Origin: Moraxellaceae bacterium
Lineage (GTDB): Bacteria; Pseudomonadota; Gammaproteobacteria; Pseudomonadales; Moraxellaceae
DNA: 46,039 bases
Direction of reading: 5' to 3'
Assembly: GCA_003543245.1 (NCBI GenBank)
Contig: DPJB01000028.1
Span: 4,130 to 50,168, forward strand
Shown: positions 26,970 through 35,465 of the stretch, piece after piece
Numbering within the stretch: position 1 is the first letter of the stretch
Layout of the letters: each line of letters opens with the position of its first letter
Notes under the pieces: generated by a model
Told to the model about the DNA's origin: nothing
Database searches by the model: none
The model's input: the letters and a program-made list of their open reading frames with translations, nothing else
Program-made: the position numbers and the translations under genes

Positions 26970-28195
26970 CAGACCACGGAACCCAGCTGGAAGATTGGCA
27001 GGTACATGGCAATGATGAGACCGCCGACCAATACGCCAAGTACCGCCATGATCAGGGGCTCCATCATGGCGGTGAGGCCATCAACGGCATTATCCACTTC
27101 CTGCTCGAAGTGAGTGGCGACCTTTTCCAGCATGTCATCCAGTGCACCGGACTCTTCACCGATGGACACCATCTGCAGGGCCATGGAGGGGAAAATGCCA
27201 GCCTGGCGCATGGAGAAGCCCAGTTGCTGGCCGGTTGCCACATCATCACGGATGCGCAGGATGGCATTACGGTACACCACATTGCCGGACGCGCCGGCAC
27301 AGGATACGAGGGCATCAATCAGGGGTACGCCGGCGGCAAACGTGGTGGACAGCGTGCGTGCAAAGCGGGCTACCGTCGACTTGTAGGTCAGGTCGCCGAC
27401 AATGGGTAGCTTGAGCATCACACGATCAAGCCAGTTACGGAAGGCTTCGCTACGCTTTTTGGCTTCGGTGAAGCCCACGAAAAAGCCGCCAACAACGAGA
27501 AGGAAAAAGAACCAGTTCTTTTGCAGCCCTTCGGAGAGTCCGATCACAAACAGGGTAAAGGCCGGCAACTCGGCCCCGAAGCCCTCAAACAGGTCCTGGA
27601 AGACGGGAACTACCTTCATCAGCAGGATGACGGTCACGATGGCTGCCACCACCACCACGGTGGCCGGATATTTCATGGCCTTCTTGATCTTCATCTTGAG
27701 CAGCTCGCTCTTTTCCTTGTACTGCGCCACGCGGTCGAGCATGGTTTCCAGCGCACCGGCCTGCTCGCCCGAGTGAACCAGGCTGCAAAACAGCTCATCG
27801 AAAATCAGCGGGTATTTGCGCAGCGACTGGGCAAAGCTGTTGCCGCCCTCTACCTCTGTCTTGATGCCCAGCACCACTTCCTTCATGGCGGGGTTATCCA
27901 GGCCGTCTGCCACAATCTCGAAGGACTGTACCAGCGGCACACCGGCTTTCATCATGGTAGCCAGCTGGCGCGTGAAAATGGCCACGTCCATGGGCGAGAT
28001 TTTTTTCTTGCGCATGCCGCCAAGCAAATCACCACGCTTCTTGTAGACCTTGCTGGCAGTGATGCCCTGCTTGCGCAACTGAGCCTTGGCAAGCGCCATG
28101 TTCTTGCCGTTGACTTCGCCCTTCACCTTCTGGCCGCGCCGGTCGGTGCCTTCGTACACAAAGGTGAGAATCTGTTCTGCTGTCTTGGCCGCCAT
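26969..28195 (-). CDS. pilC: Type IV pilus inner-membrane platform protein PilC
   Basis: PilC is the polytopic platform that works with the PilB and PilT motors to assemble and retract pili. The 408 residues contain two T2SSF repeats (about 70-195 and 275-400), each followed by membrane helices, and start with the family-typical TFVYEGTDRRGQKVKG. Conserved blocks are IFTRQLATMMKAGVPLVQS and ARTLSTTFAAGVPLIDAL. It lies 36 bases after pilB and overlaps pilD by one base. Confidence 0.97.
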   Translation of the reverse strand: MAAKTAEQILTFVYEGTDRRGQKVKGEVNGKNMALAKAQLRKQGITASKVYKKRGDLLGGMRKKKISPMDVAIFTRQLATMMKAGVPLVQSFEIVADGLDNPAMKEVVLGIKTEVEGGNSFAQSLRKYPLIFDELFCSLVHSGEQAGALETMLDRVAQYKEKSELLKMKIKKAMKYPATVVVVAAIVTVILLMKVVPVFQDLFEGFGAELPAFTLFVIGLSEGLQKNWFFFLLVVGGFFVGFTEAKKRSEAFRNWLDRVMLKLPIVGDLTYKSTVARFARTLSTTFAAGVPLIDALVSCAGASGNVVYRNAILRIRDDVATGQQLGFSMRQAGIFPSMALQMVSIGEESGALDDMLEKVATHFEQEVDNAVDGLTAMMEPLIMAVLGVLVGGLIIAMYLPIFQLGSVV

Positions 28196-28231
28196 GTTGA
28201 TTTTCTTCTTGTCTGTTAAACAGATAGTCCG

Positions 28232-29947
28232 TTATTCACTGGTGATGCGATTGATTTCCTGCAGGCTGGAGACGCCCTGCATTACCTTCACCAGGCCGGA
28301 GCGGCGCAGGTCAGGGTAACCCTCGGCCCGCGCCTGGTCGGCAATGGCGATGGAGTTGCCTTCTTCCATGATGATGCGGGCAATTGCCGGCGACACCTTC
28401 ATTACTTCATATACTCCAACTCGGCCCTTGTAGCCATCCCGGCACTGATCGCAGCCGACCGGCTCGTAGATGGTGAAGCCGGTGGCCAGATCGGCCTCGG
28501 TAAAGCCCATTTCCAGCAGGCTGGGCTTGGGGATGTCGACAGCGCGCTTGCAGTGGCTGCAAAGACGACGTCCCAGTCGCTGGGCGATGACCAGATTCAC
28601 TGATGTCGCAATATTGAACGAAGGTACACCCATGTTCCGCAAACGGGTTAGCGTTTCTGGGGCAGAGTTGGTGTGCAGGGTGGATAGCACCATGTGGCCG
28701 GTCTGGGCGGCTTTTACCGCAATTTCAGCAGTTTCCAGGTCTCGGATTTCCCCCACCATGATGATGTCAGGATCCTGACGCAGGAATGCTTTCAGTGCGG
28801 CGGCGAAGGTCAGTCCCACCTTGACGTTGACGTTGACCTGGTTGATGCCTTCCAGATTGATTTCCACGGGGTCTTCCGCAGTGGAAATATTGGTTTCTTC
28901 CGTGTTCAGGATGTTCAGGCCGGTATAGAGCGACACGGTTTTGCCGGAGCCGGTGGGGCCTGTAATCAGCAGCATGCCCTGCGGTTTTTCCAGTGCTGCC
29001 ATGAACAAGGCTTTCTGGTCCGGTTCGTAGCCCAGCGCATCAATGCCCAGCATGGCGCTGGAGGGGTCAAGGATACGCAAACAAATCTTTTCACCGAACA
29101 GCGTAGGGAGGGAGTTCACGCGGAAGTCGATGGCGCGGGTTTTGGAGATCTTGAGCTTGATACGACCATCCTGGGGGACGCGTCGCTCGGATATATCCAT
29201 TTGCGACATGACCTTGAGGCGCGCCGCCATCTTGTTGGCCATGGCTATGGGGGGCTTGGCTACCTCGCGGAGAACACCATCAGTGCGGTAGCGGATGCGG
29301 TAGGACTTTTCATAGGGTTCGAAGTGCAAGTCGGATGCGCCAACCTTGATGGCGTCCAGCAGCATCTTGTTGATATAACGGACGATCGGAGCATCATCTT
29401 CGGCGTTGACGGACGAGTCATCGCCTGCAGGCTGTTCGTCGCCTCCGGAGATGTCGATATCATCCAGATCGGCATCCAGCCCCTGCATGGAGGAGTTGCT
29501 CTTGCCTTCGAGAATTCTTTCGATCAGCTTCTGGAGCTTGTCGTCTTCAACGACTACCGTTTCGACGTTGCAGCCAGTGTTGAAGCGGAATGCATCGACG
29601 GCATCGATTCTTGTAGGGTCACTGATTGCCAGAAACAGGCGGTTGCCTCGCTTGAAAATGGGGGCGGCATTGAACTGGCGAATCAGTTTTTCATTAAGCT
29701 GGGCCTGCGGAATGGCATCCGGGTCCAGGCAGTCCAGGTCCAGCAGCGGGTCACCAAACTCGGCGGCTACAACGGTTGCCAGAATGGATGGTCTGACGAC
29801 CTTGTTCAGGGCCAGATAGCTGATAAAGGGGGTCTGTTCTTTCTGGGCGCCCTGCCAGGCTTGTGCGGCAGCGGCCTCAGTCAGGATTCCCTGCTGAATC
29901 AGCTGACGGGCAAGACCGCCTAGATTGGGGGTTGCAGTGGCCGACAT
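28232..29947 (-). CDS. pilB: Type IV pilus extension ATPase PilB
   Basis: PilB is the hexameric cytoplasmic motor that drives pilus extension. The 571-residue protein has an N-terminal MshEN/GSPII_E domain (about 10-160), an acidic linker (about 165-195) and the ATPase domain. Walker A is ITGPTGSGKTVSLYTG; the Asp box, Walker B (DPDIIMVGEIRDLETAEIA) and His box (STLHTNSAPETLTRL) follow. Near the end CSHC and CDQC form the tetracysteine zinc site of the family. It is separated from pilA by pilA's terminator, so it needs its own promoter in 29948-30055. Confidence 0.98.
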   Translation of the reverse strand: MSATATPNLGGLARQLIQQGILTEAAAAQAWQGAQKEQTPFISYLALNKVVRPSILATVVAAEFGDPLLDLDCLDPDAIPQAQLNEKLIRQFNAAPIFKRGNRLFLAISDPTRIDAVDAFRFNTGCNVETVVVEDDKLQKLIERILEGKSNSSMQGLDADLDDIDISGGDEQPAGDDSSVNAEDDAPIVRYINKMLLDAIKVGASDLHFEPYEKSYRIRYRTDGVLREVAKPPIAMANKMAARLKVMSQMDISERRVPQDGRIKLKISKTRAIDFRVNSLPTLFGEKICLRILDPSSAMLGIDALGYEPDQKALFMAALEKPQGMLLITGPTGSGKTVSLYTGLNILNTEETNISTAEDPVEINLEGINQVNVNVKVGLTFAAALKAFLRQDPDIIMVGEIRDLETAEIAVKAAQTGHMVLSTLHTNSAPETLTRLRNMGVPSFNIATSVNLVIAQRLGRRLCSHCKRAVDIPKPSLLEMGFTEADLATGFTIYEPVGCDQCRDGYKGRVGVYEVMKVSPAIARIIMEEGNSIAIADQARAEGYPDLRRSGLVKVMQGVSSLQEINRITSE

Positions 29948-30055
29948 GTCCTGAATTCTCGTTATATGACGTATGTGCCTGATGATAGAGACTTTATGCG
30001 AGACGAGGGGCAGGGTCTAGTCCCTAATTGCCATGTGATGCAGGAAGATGATGCC

Positions 30056-30086
30056 AAAAAAAACCGCCCCGGAGGGCGGCTTTTTT
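30056..30086 (-). terminator. Intrinsic terminator after pilA
   Basis: On the minus strand GCCGCCC and the GGGCGG that follows form a GC-rich stem around TCCG, ended by a run of eight T. The plus strand also shows a T-run (ttttttt-like at 30081-30086), so it could act both ways. It separates pilA from pilB. Confidence 0.88.
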
Positions 30087-30104
30087 ACGCTAGCTCAAGC
30101 CGTA

Positions 30105-30602
30105 TTACTTGCACTCGGCGGGAGCGTAACGCTGCAGCAGGGTACCAGCCACAACGGGCAGGTTACGAGCAGTTGCTGTTGCAGTGCCCAGTGAGCCGCA
30201 GGCCCAGTCAATGTTGCCGGTCAGGCCGGTGGTCAGCGCGGCGCCACCAATTGACGGGGTCAGAATAATGGTCTGGCCAGCAGCCTGTGGCAGGTTGGTA
30301 GCATCAAAGGTGATCTCGATTTGACCATTGGTGCCGTCAATCACCATGGCGGAGATGTACTTGGTTGGCACAAAGTTGGCGTTCCAGTCGGTTGCGGCTG
30401 CACCGAGGCCTGTGATGTCACCGGAGAAGTAAGCTTCGGATACGGAGGTCTTGGCGGAAGAAGCCAGCACCAGGCCTTCAGTTACCTTCGAGCGGACGGT
30501 GTAATCCTGGTAAGCAGGAATGGCCACGGCGGCCAGAATGCCGATGATCGCCACAACGATCATCAGTTCGATCAGGGTAAAGCCCTTTTGCATCGTCTTC
30601 AT
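30105..30602 (-). CDS. pilA: Type IV major pilin PilA
   Basis: This is the main subunit of the type IV pilus. The 165-residue prepilin has the short basic leader MKTMQKG, then FTLIELMIVVAIIGILAAVA, with Phe1, Glu5 and the hydrophobic helix that PilD and the pilus core require. Two cysteines (135 and 164) would close the C-terminal disulfide loop. That loop contains Ser137 and several Thr, possible sites for O-glycosylation by the membrane ligase encoded at 31047-32495. GAGGAG precedes the ATG. A sigma54 promoter lies about 90 bases upstream and a strong terminator follows. Confidence 0.96.
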   Translation of the reverse strand: MKTMQKGFTLIELMIVVAIIGILAAVAIPAYQDYTVRSKVTEGLVLASSAKTSVSEAYFSGDITGLGAAATDWNANFVPTKYISAMVIDGTNGQIEITFDATNLPQAAGQTIILTPSIGGAALTTGLTGNIDWACGSLGTATATARNLPVVAGTLLQRYAPAECK

Positions 30603-30688
30603 GAAGTCTCTCCTCAGAGTCTTTTTGCTTTTATCAAGCGGATACCAACCTCAAGGCGGAAGCGCTACGAGGTGTTGTGAGGATTAAT

Positions 30689-30704
30689 GCAGAAGACGTG
30701 CCAA
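30689..30704 (-). promoter_or_regulatory. Sigma54 promoter of pilA
   Basis: The minus strand reads TTGGCACGTCTTCTGC, with GG and GC at exactly the -24/-12 spacing and the consensus TTGGCAC -24 box. Transcription would start near 30677, about 75 bases before the pilA ATG. pilA is RpoN- and PilR-dependent in Pseudomonas, so this fits, but pilSR are not in the window. Confidence 0.8.
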
Positions 30705-30800
30705 CTTGTCTAGTTCTATTTGGCATCGTGAAAGCCAATGTTTTTTGCGGGGTGATTCACATCTTTCGTCATGCTGAGTGCGGCGAGCCTGTATTGGCGG

Positions 30801-30815
30801 TGACAAAAATTGTCA
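30801..30815. promoter_or_regulatory. Inverted repeat upstream of pilA, possible activator site
   Basis: TGACAA-AAA-TTGTCA is a perfect inverted repeat about 125-140 bases upstream of the predicted pilA start, the usual distance for an enhancer-binding activator such as PilR. Another TGTC lies nearby at about 30821. The repeat also lies about 70 bases before the tRNA-Thr promoter, so its target is uncertain. Confidence 0.3.
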
Positions 30816-30882
30816 GATTATGTCCTTGTTTGGTTTGCGTAGTGGTCAAGGGTGGCGTTGATGGGGATGTTGGCTAATGCAG

Positions 30883-30911
30883 TTGCGCCTGCCAATGTCT
30901 GTCCGTAGAAT
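30883..30911 (+). promoter_or_regulatory. Candidate promoter of tRNA-Thr
   Basis: TTGCGC (30883-30888) and TAGAAT (30906-30911) have the optimal 17-bp spacing. A GC-rich discriminator follows, as is common for stable-RNA promoters, and the tRNA begins about 37 bases after the predicted start. Confidence 0.6.
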
Positions 30912-30953
30912 TCGCCACCTGTTGTCGCGGGAAGCGTTCGTTTCCTGCCCTGT

Positions 30954-31029
30954 GCCGGTGTAGCTCAGTTGGTAGAGCAGCGCATTCGTAATGCGAAGGT
31001 CGTAGGTTCGACTCCTATCTCCGGCACCA
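30954..31029 (+). tRNA. tRNA-Thr (anticodon CGU)
   Basis: The 76-base sequence folds into a cloverleaf with D stem GCTC/GAGC, anticodon loop TTCGTAA (anticodon CGU, reads ACG), T loop TTCGACT and an encoded CCA end. The anticodon arm and T arm are the same as I recall for E. coli thrW. Acceptor pair 6-67 is a U-U mismatch; the other six acceptor pairs are normal. A tRNA-Thr beside pilA is also found in Pseudomonas. Confidence 0.96.
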
Positions 31030-31046
31030 TTCTTCGGTACCATCGT

Positions 31047-32495
31047 TTATTGTTGCCCTTCCCCATGCTGGTGAGTCTCCTGCTTGCCTTGCGCAATCAG
31101 CCCCTGGTTCCAGAATCGCGGCATCAAATGGCCTCCGTATGCTTGTCTGAACTCTTGTTGCTGCTCTTTCAGCTGAGGCATGTCTCTGGCCATGACGATC
31201 AGCAGCAGGGCGGCAGCAAGGGCGCTACCGGTGAGCCATGTCGTCTGCTCCATGGATGATGCCTGGGGGGAAGGGGCTTCTGGCGTATGCAGGGCCAGCA
31301 GCCAGCCCGCCAGCAAGCAAAGCCAGAGCTGGCTGTAAGGCATCACGATAATGCCGTCGACCATGGACTGGACCAGTCCTGCCAGCAGGCATCCGGTGAG
31401 GCATAAGTACAGGATGCCGGCTGGAGTGGTCTGTGTGGATTGACTGCGCAGTTTCTTCCAGATGCCTGTAGTGGCATGCCAGAGCAGCCAGGTCAGGCCG
31501 ATTGCCGAGGGAATGCCCCATTCAGACATCCATTGCAGCAGTGCCTGATGCGGATGGACTGCATTGCCGTTATTGGTTGTTGCGAAGTGCATGGGGCCGC
31601 CGCCCAGCCAGGGATCTGCCTTTATCATCTGCCATGCCTGCAGCCAGAGGCTGTCGCGCAGGCTCATCGAGGTGGTCATGCGGCTGCCGGGATGATTACC
31701 GATTTCCAGGCTGAGCCAGCCGGGAAGTATGTTGAACAGCAGCCAGAAAATTCCCAGCCCTGACAGTGCTCCCAGCAGTTGCCATCTTGCCCAGTGCCGT
31801 CCGCTGATGCTGGTGAGTGCCAGTATCAGCATGGTGGTTGCCATTGCCAGCCATGTTCCTCGCGTCCCGGAGGCAATCGCCAGCATCCACCATGCTGCCA
31901 GAAGCAAAAAGGCAGGAATCCTGATGCGCTGCCCAAGATGGGTTTGCAACATTGGTAATGCAAGAAGGGGCAGCGTGAGGGTGATGAACTGGCCGTAAAA
32001 GCGCAGGTTGGCAAAGCCGTCCATCAACTGCCAGAGATCTATTGTGCTGTCACTCCTGACAAGGCTCAGGAGGTATGCAGTGCAGAACTGGAGCAGTTTC
32101 AGGCTGCAGATCAGGGTGGTGCCAAGCACAAGCACGCCATCCAGGCCCGGGCCGTTGGTCCGGCGCAGGTGTCCGGTTGCCAGAACAAGGGTCAGGCAGC
32201 CGGCCATCAGGGCAACTTCCGTCAGTCCCCAGACCGGCTGGCTGGCAAGTGCGGAAGACAGCAGTCCGCCCAGTGTGACTGCAGCAAGAACACGTCGGCT
32301 TGGCTGGTCGAATGGCAGAGGTGCCCGGCTTGCCAGCAGGTACACGGCAGCAGCGGCACACAGGAGGATTTCTCCGGCTCTTTGCCAGTCATGCCAGGAC
32401 ATGCCGGCAGGCCTAAGTGTAATGAGCAGCCAAAGACCATAGAAAAAAAGCCCGGTCAGCCAGACTGCCAGCCGTGAGCCTGATGCGATGCTCAT
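31047..32495 (-). CDS. Wzy_C/PglL-like O-oligosaccharyltransferase or O-antigen ligase
   Basis: The 482-residue protein has about eleven to twelve membrane helices and the Wzy_C-type periplasmic loop. In that loop lie R-x-x-L-W and the histidine motif HPHQALLQWMSEWGI, typical of PglL/TfpO pilin O-OTases and related WaaL ligases. It is encoded beside pilA, as are the pilin-specific enzymes of Pseudomonas and Acinetobacter, so pilin glycosylation is the favoured role. Sequence alone does not exclude O-antigen ligase or polymerase activity. It begins 33 bases after valS and may share its transcript. The last 60 residues are soluble and Gln/His-rich. Confidence 0.78.
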   Translation of the reverse strand: MSIASGSRLAVWLTGLFFYGLWLLITLRPAGMSWHDWQRAGEILLCAAAAVYLLASRAPLPFDQPSRRVLAAVTLGGLLSSALASQPVWGLTEVALMAGCLTLVLATGHLRRTNGPGLDGVLVLGTTLICSLKLLQFCTAYLLSLVRSDSTIDLWQLMDGFANLRFYGQFITLTLPLLALPMLQTHLGQRIRIPAFLLLAAWWMLAIASGTRGTWLAMATTMLILALTSISGRHWARWQLLGALSGLGIFWLLFNILPGWLSLEIGNHPGSRMTTSMSLRDSLWLQAWQMIKADPWLGGGPMHFATTNNGNAVHPHQALLQWMSEWGIPSAIGLTWLLWHATTGIWKKLRSQSTQTTPAGILYLCLTGCLLAGLVQSMVDGIIVMPYSQLWLCLLAGWLLALHTPEAPSPQASSMEQTTWLTGSALAAALLLIVMARDMPQLKEQQQEFRQAYGGHLMPRFWNQGLIAQGKQETHQHGEGQQ

Positions 32496-32528
32496 GACTG
32501 GCGGCCTGGCCGGCCACTCTGGTAGAAC

Positions 32529-35363
32529 CTAGAGTGCCTGGATGCGTTGTTGCTGCTCTGCCAGCTGGGCGCGAGCCTGTTTTGCGGCATCAAGTTTTTC
32601 CTGCTCTTTGGCAATCACCTCGGCCGGGGCCTTGGCAGTAAAGGCCTCGTTACCGAGTTTGGCGCTGACGCGGGCCACTTCCTGGTCCAGCTTGCTGATT
32701 TCCTTGGCCAGTCGCGTGACCTCGGCCTGCACATCCACGAGTCCCTTGAGCGGGACCAGAATCGCCATCTCGCCGACCAGTGCCGTGGCGGCCAGTGGTG
32801 CCTCCAGACCTGCAGGTTGCCACTGCAGGGAATCCAGACGTGCCAGTGACTTGAGGAAGTCCTCAAAGCGGGCTGAACGTTCGCGGTCTTCGCTGCTGCC
32901 GCGGTCAAGCAGCGCCGTGATCGCACGGCCCGGGCTCACGCCCAGTTCACCACGGATATTGCGCAAGCCGGCAATGACCCCCTTGATCCAGGCGACATCG
33001 GCTTCGGCTGCAGCATCCACGCGACCGAGGTCGGGAGTGGGGTATTTTTCCAGCATCAGGCTGGCGCCGGTCTTGCCGACCAGTACCTTCACCTTCTGCC
33101 AGATTTCCTCGGTAATGAACGGCATCACGGGATGGGTCAGGCGCAGGATGGCGTCGAGAACGCGCACGAGGGTACGACGGGTGCCGCGCTTGGCATCCTC
33201 ACTGGCATAGTCACCGGTGAGCACGGGTTTGGTCAGTTCCAGATACCAGTCGCAGTATTCATTCCAGACAAACTCGTACAGTGCTTGTGTGGCCAGATCA
33301 AAACGGTAATTGTCCAGGGCCTCGATAATGTCTTTTTCGGTTTGCTGCAGGCGCGAAATGATCCAGCGATCGACCACTGACAACTCCACTGCGTCGCCGT
33401 TGAGCCCGACATCCTGGCCTTCACAATTGCCGAGCACATAGCGGCTGGCATTCCACAACTTGTTGCAGAAGTTGCGATAGCCTTCGACACGGTTCATGTC
33501 GAACTTGATGTCACGGCCGGTAGTAGCCAGCGCAGCAAAGGTGAAGCGCAGGGCATCGGTGCCGAAGGACTTGATGCCGTCCGGGAACTCCTTGCGCGTG
33601 GCTTTTTCGATCTTGGGCGCATCCTGCGGTTTCATGAGGCCGGTAGTGCGCTTGGCAACCAGGGTTTCAAGATCAACGCCATCGATAAGATCGAGTGGAT
33701 CGAGCACATTTCCCTTGGATTTTGACATTTTCTGGCCTTCGGCATCGCGGACCAGTCCATGCACATACACGGTCTTGAACGGGACTTCGGGGCGGCCGGT
33801 TTCGTCGCGCACAAAATGCATGGTCATCATGATCATGCGCGCGACCCAGAAGAAAATGATGTCGAAGCCGGTGACCAGTACATCAGTCGGGTGGAAGGTT
33901 TTCAGTTCGGGCGTGTTCTCTGGCCAGCCCAGCGTGGAGAAGGTCCACAGGCCCGACGAGAACCAGGTGTCGAGAACGTCTTCGTCCTGACGCAGTTCGA
34001 CCTCTGCACCCAGTTTGTTGTTGCTGCGCACTTCGGCTTCGTTGCGGCCGACGTATACCTTCCCATTGTTGTCGTACCATGCCGGAATGCGGTGACCCCA
34101 CCAGAGCTGGCGGGAAATGCACCAGTCCTGGATGTCGCGCATCCAGGCGAAGTACATGTTCTGGTATTGCTCGGGCACAAACTTGATGCGACCGTCCTCA
34201 ACGGCACGAATGGCGGGCTGGGCGAGTTGCTGGGTTTTTACGTACCACTGGTCAGTGAGCCAGGGTTCGATCACCACATTGCTGCGGTCGCCACGCGGCA
34301 CCTTGAGGGTGTGCGGGTCAATTTTTTCCAGCCAGCCTTCGGTCTCGGCCTGCGCCACGATTTTCTTGCGCGCCACAATACGGTCAAGACCGGCATAGTC
34401 TGCAGGTGCAGTCGTGCCCGGTGCAACTTCGTTGGCGTAGCTCAGGACATCAAATTCTGTTTTTACATGTGCGTTGCGATCAAAAATGTTGATCAGCGGC
34501 AGGTTGTGGCGCTTGCCTACTTCATAGTCGTTGAAGTCGTGTGCCGGTGTGATTTTTACGCAGCCGGTGCCGAATTCCTTGTCGACATAGGCATCGGCAA
34601 TTACCGGAATCAGGCGGCCGGTCACGGGCAGTCGTACTTTTTTGCCAAGCAGGTGCTGGTAGCGTTCGTCATCCGGGCTGACGGCGACGGCGGTGTCGCC
34701 CAGCATGGTTTCTGGACGGGTGGTGGCGACCACGAGATGGCCGCTGCCATCTTCCAGCGGATAGCGGAAATGCCACATCGAGCCCTTTTCTTCTTCGCTC
34801 AGCACTTCAAGGTCGGAAATGGCGGTATGCAGTTTCGGGTCCCAGTTCACCAGACGCTTGCCGCGGTAGATAAGGCCGTCTTCATGCAGGCGCACGAAGG
34901 CTTCCTTCACGGCATTGGAGAGGCCGTCATCCATGGTGAAACGTTCGCGCGACCAGTCCACGGAGGAGCCAAGGCGGCGGATCTGGCGGGTGATGGTGCC
35001 GCCGGACTGTTCCTTCCATTCCCAGACCTTTTCCAGGAACTTGTCGCGGCCCAGATCGTGGCGGGTGATGCCGTCGGCGGCCAGCTGGCGCTCCACCACC
35101 ATTTGTGTGGCAATGCCGGCGTGGTCGGTGCCTGGCTGCCACAGCGTGTTATGGCCCTTCATGCGGTGATAGCGGATGAGGGTGTCCATGATGGTGTTGT
35201 TGAAGCCGTGCCCCATGTGCAGCGAACCGGTGACATTGGGCGGCGGGATCATGATGCAGTAGGGATCACCCTTGCCGGAGGGCTTGAAGTAGCCGGCTTT
35301 CTCCCAGGTGTCGTACCACTGGCGCTCGATATCGGCGGGATTGAAGGTGGGTTCCATGCTCAT
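32529..35363 (-). CDS. valS: Valyl-tRNA synthetase
   Basis: ValS charges tRNA-Val and edits mischarged threonine. The 944 residues contain the class I motifs PPPNVTGSLHMGHGFNNT (HIGH-type) near residue 42 and KMSKSKGNVLDP near residue 550. The inserted editing domain lies between them, with the anticodon-binding domain and a C-terminal coiled coil (about 880-944) after them. The ATG at 35363 or 35357 (MSMEPTF or MEPTF) is likely; an ATG at 35393 is also in frame. It lies downstream of holC and an unnamed gene, as in Pseudomonas. Confidence 0.97.
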   Translation of the reverse strand: MSMEPTFNPADIERQWYDTWEKAGYFKPSGKGDPYCIMIPPPNVTGSLHMGHGFNNTIMDTLIRYHRMKGHNTLWQPGTDHAGIATQMVVERQLAADGITRHDLGRDKFLEKVWEWKEQSGGTITRQIRRLGSSVDWSRERFTMDDGLSNAVKEAFVRLHEDGLIYRGKRLVNWDPKLHTAISDLEVLSEEEKGSMWHFRYPLEDGSGHLVVATTRPETMLGDTAVAVSPDDERYQHLLGKKVRLPVTGRLIPVIADAYVDKEFGTGCVKITPAHDFNDYEVGKRHNLPLINIFDRNAHVKTEFDVLSYANEVAPGTTAPADYAGLDRIVARKKIVAQAETEGWLEKIDPHTLKVPRGDRSNVVIEPWLTDQWYVKTQQLAQPAIRAVEDGRIKFVPEQYQNMYFAWMRDIQDWCISRQLWWGHRIPAWYDNNGKVYVGRNEAEVRSNNKLGAEVELRQDEDVLDTWFSSGLWTFSTLGWPENTPELKTFHPTDVLVTGFDIIFFWVARMIMMTMHFVRDETGRPEVPFKTVYVHGLVRDAEGQKMSKSKGNVLDPLDLIDGVDLETLVAKRTTGLMKPQDAPKIEKATRKEFPDGIKSFGTDALRFTFAALATTGRDIKFDMNRVEGYRNFCNKLWNASRYVLGNCEGQDVGLNGDAVELSVVDRWIISRLQQTEKDIIEALDNYRFDLATQALYEFVWNEYCDWYLELTKPVLTGDYASEDAKRGTRRTLVRVLDAILRLTHPVMPFITEEIWQKVKVLVGKTGASLMLEKYPTPDLGRVDAAAEADVAWIKGVIAGLRNIRGELGVSPGRAITALLDRGSSEDRERSARFEDFLKSLARLDSLQWQPAGLEAPLAATALVGEMAILVPLKGLVDVQAEVTRLAKEISKLDQEVARVSAKLGNEAFTAKAPAEVIAKEQEKLDAAKQARAQLAEQQQRIQAL

Positions 35364-35465
35364 GAGGGGGCCTTGCGCTAACGTGACGGGCAAAGCGTGG
35401 AGTATATCGGGGGAGGGGGCCGTACGGGAGTCTTTCGTTGGGGCCTGATCTGGCGTTGCTGGCAG

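Noticed and set aside
28694..29923. 409-codon open frame on the plus strand opposite pilB
   Set aside because: It mirrors the well-conserved PilB frame, has no recognisable domain and no ribosome site. It is a shadow of GC-biased codon use.
33759..35381. 540-codon open frame opposite valS
   Set aside because: It lies wholly antisense to valS, whose motifs are intact, and its translation matches no known fold.
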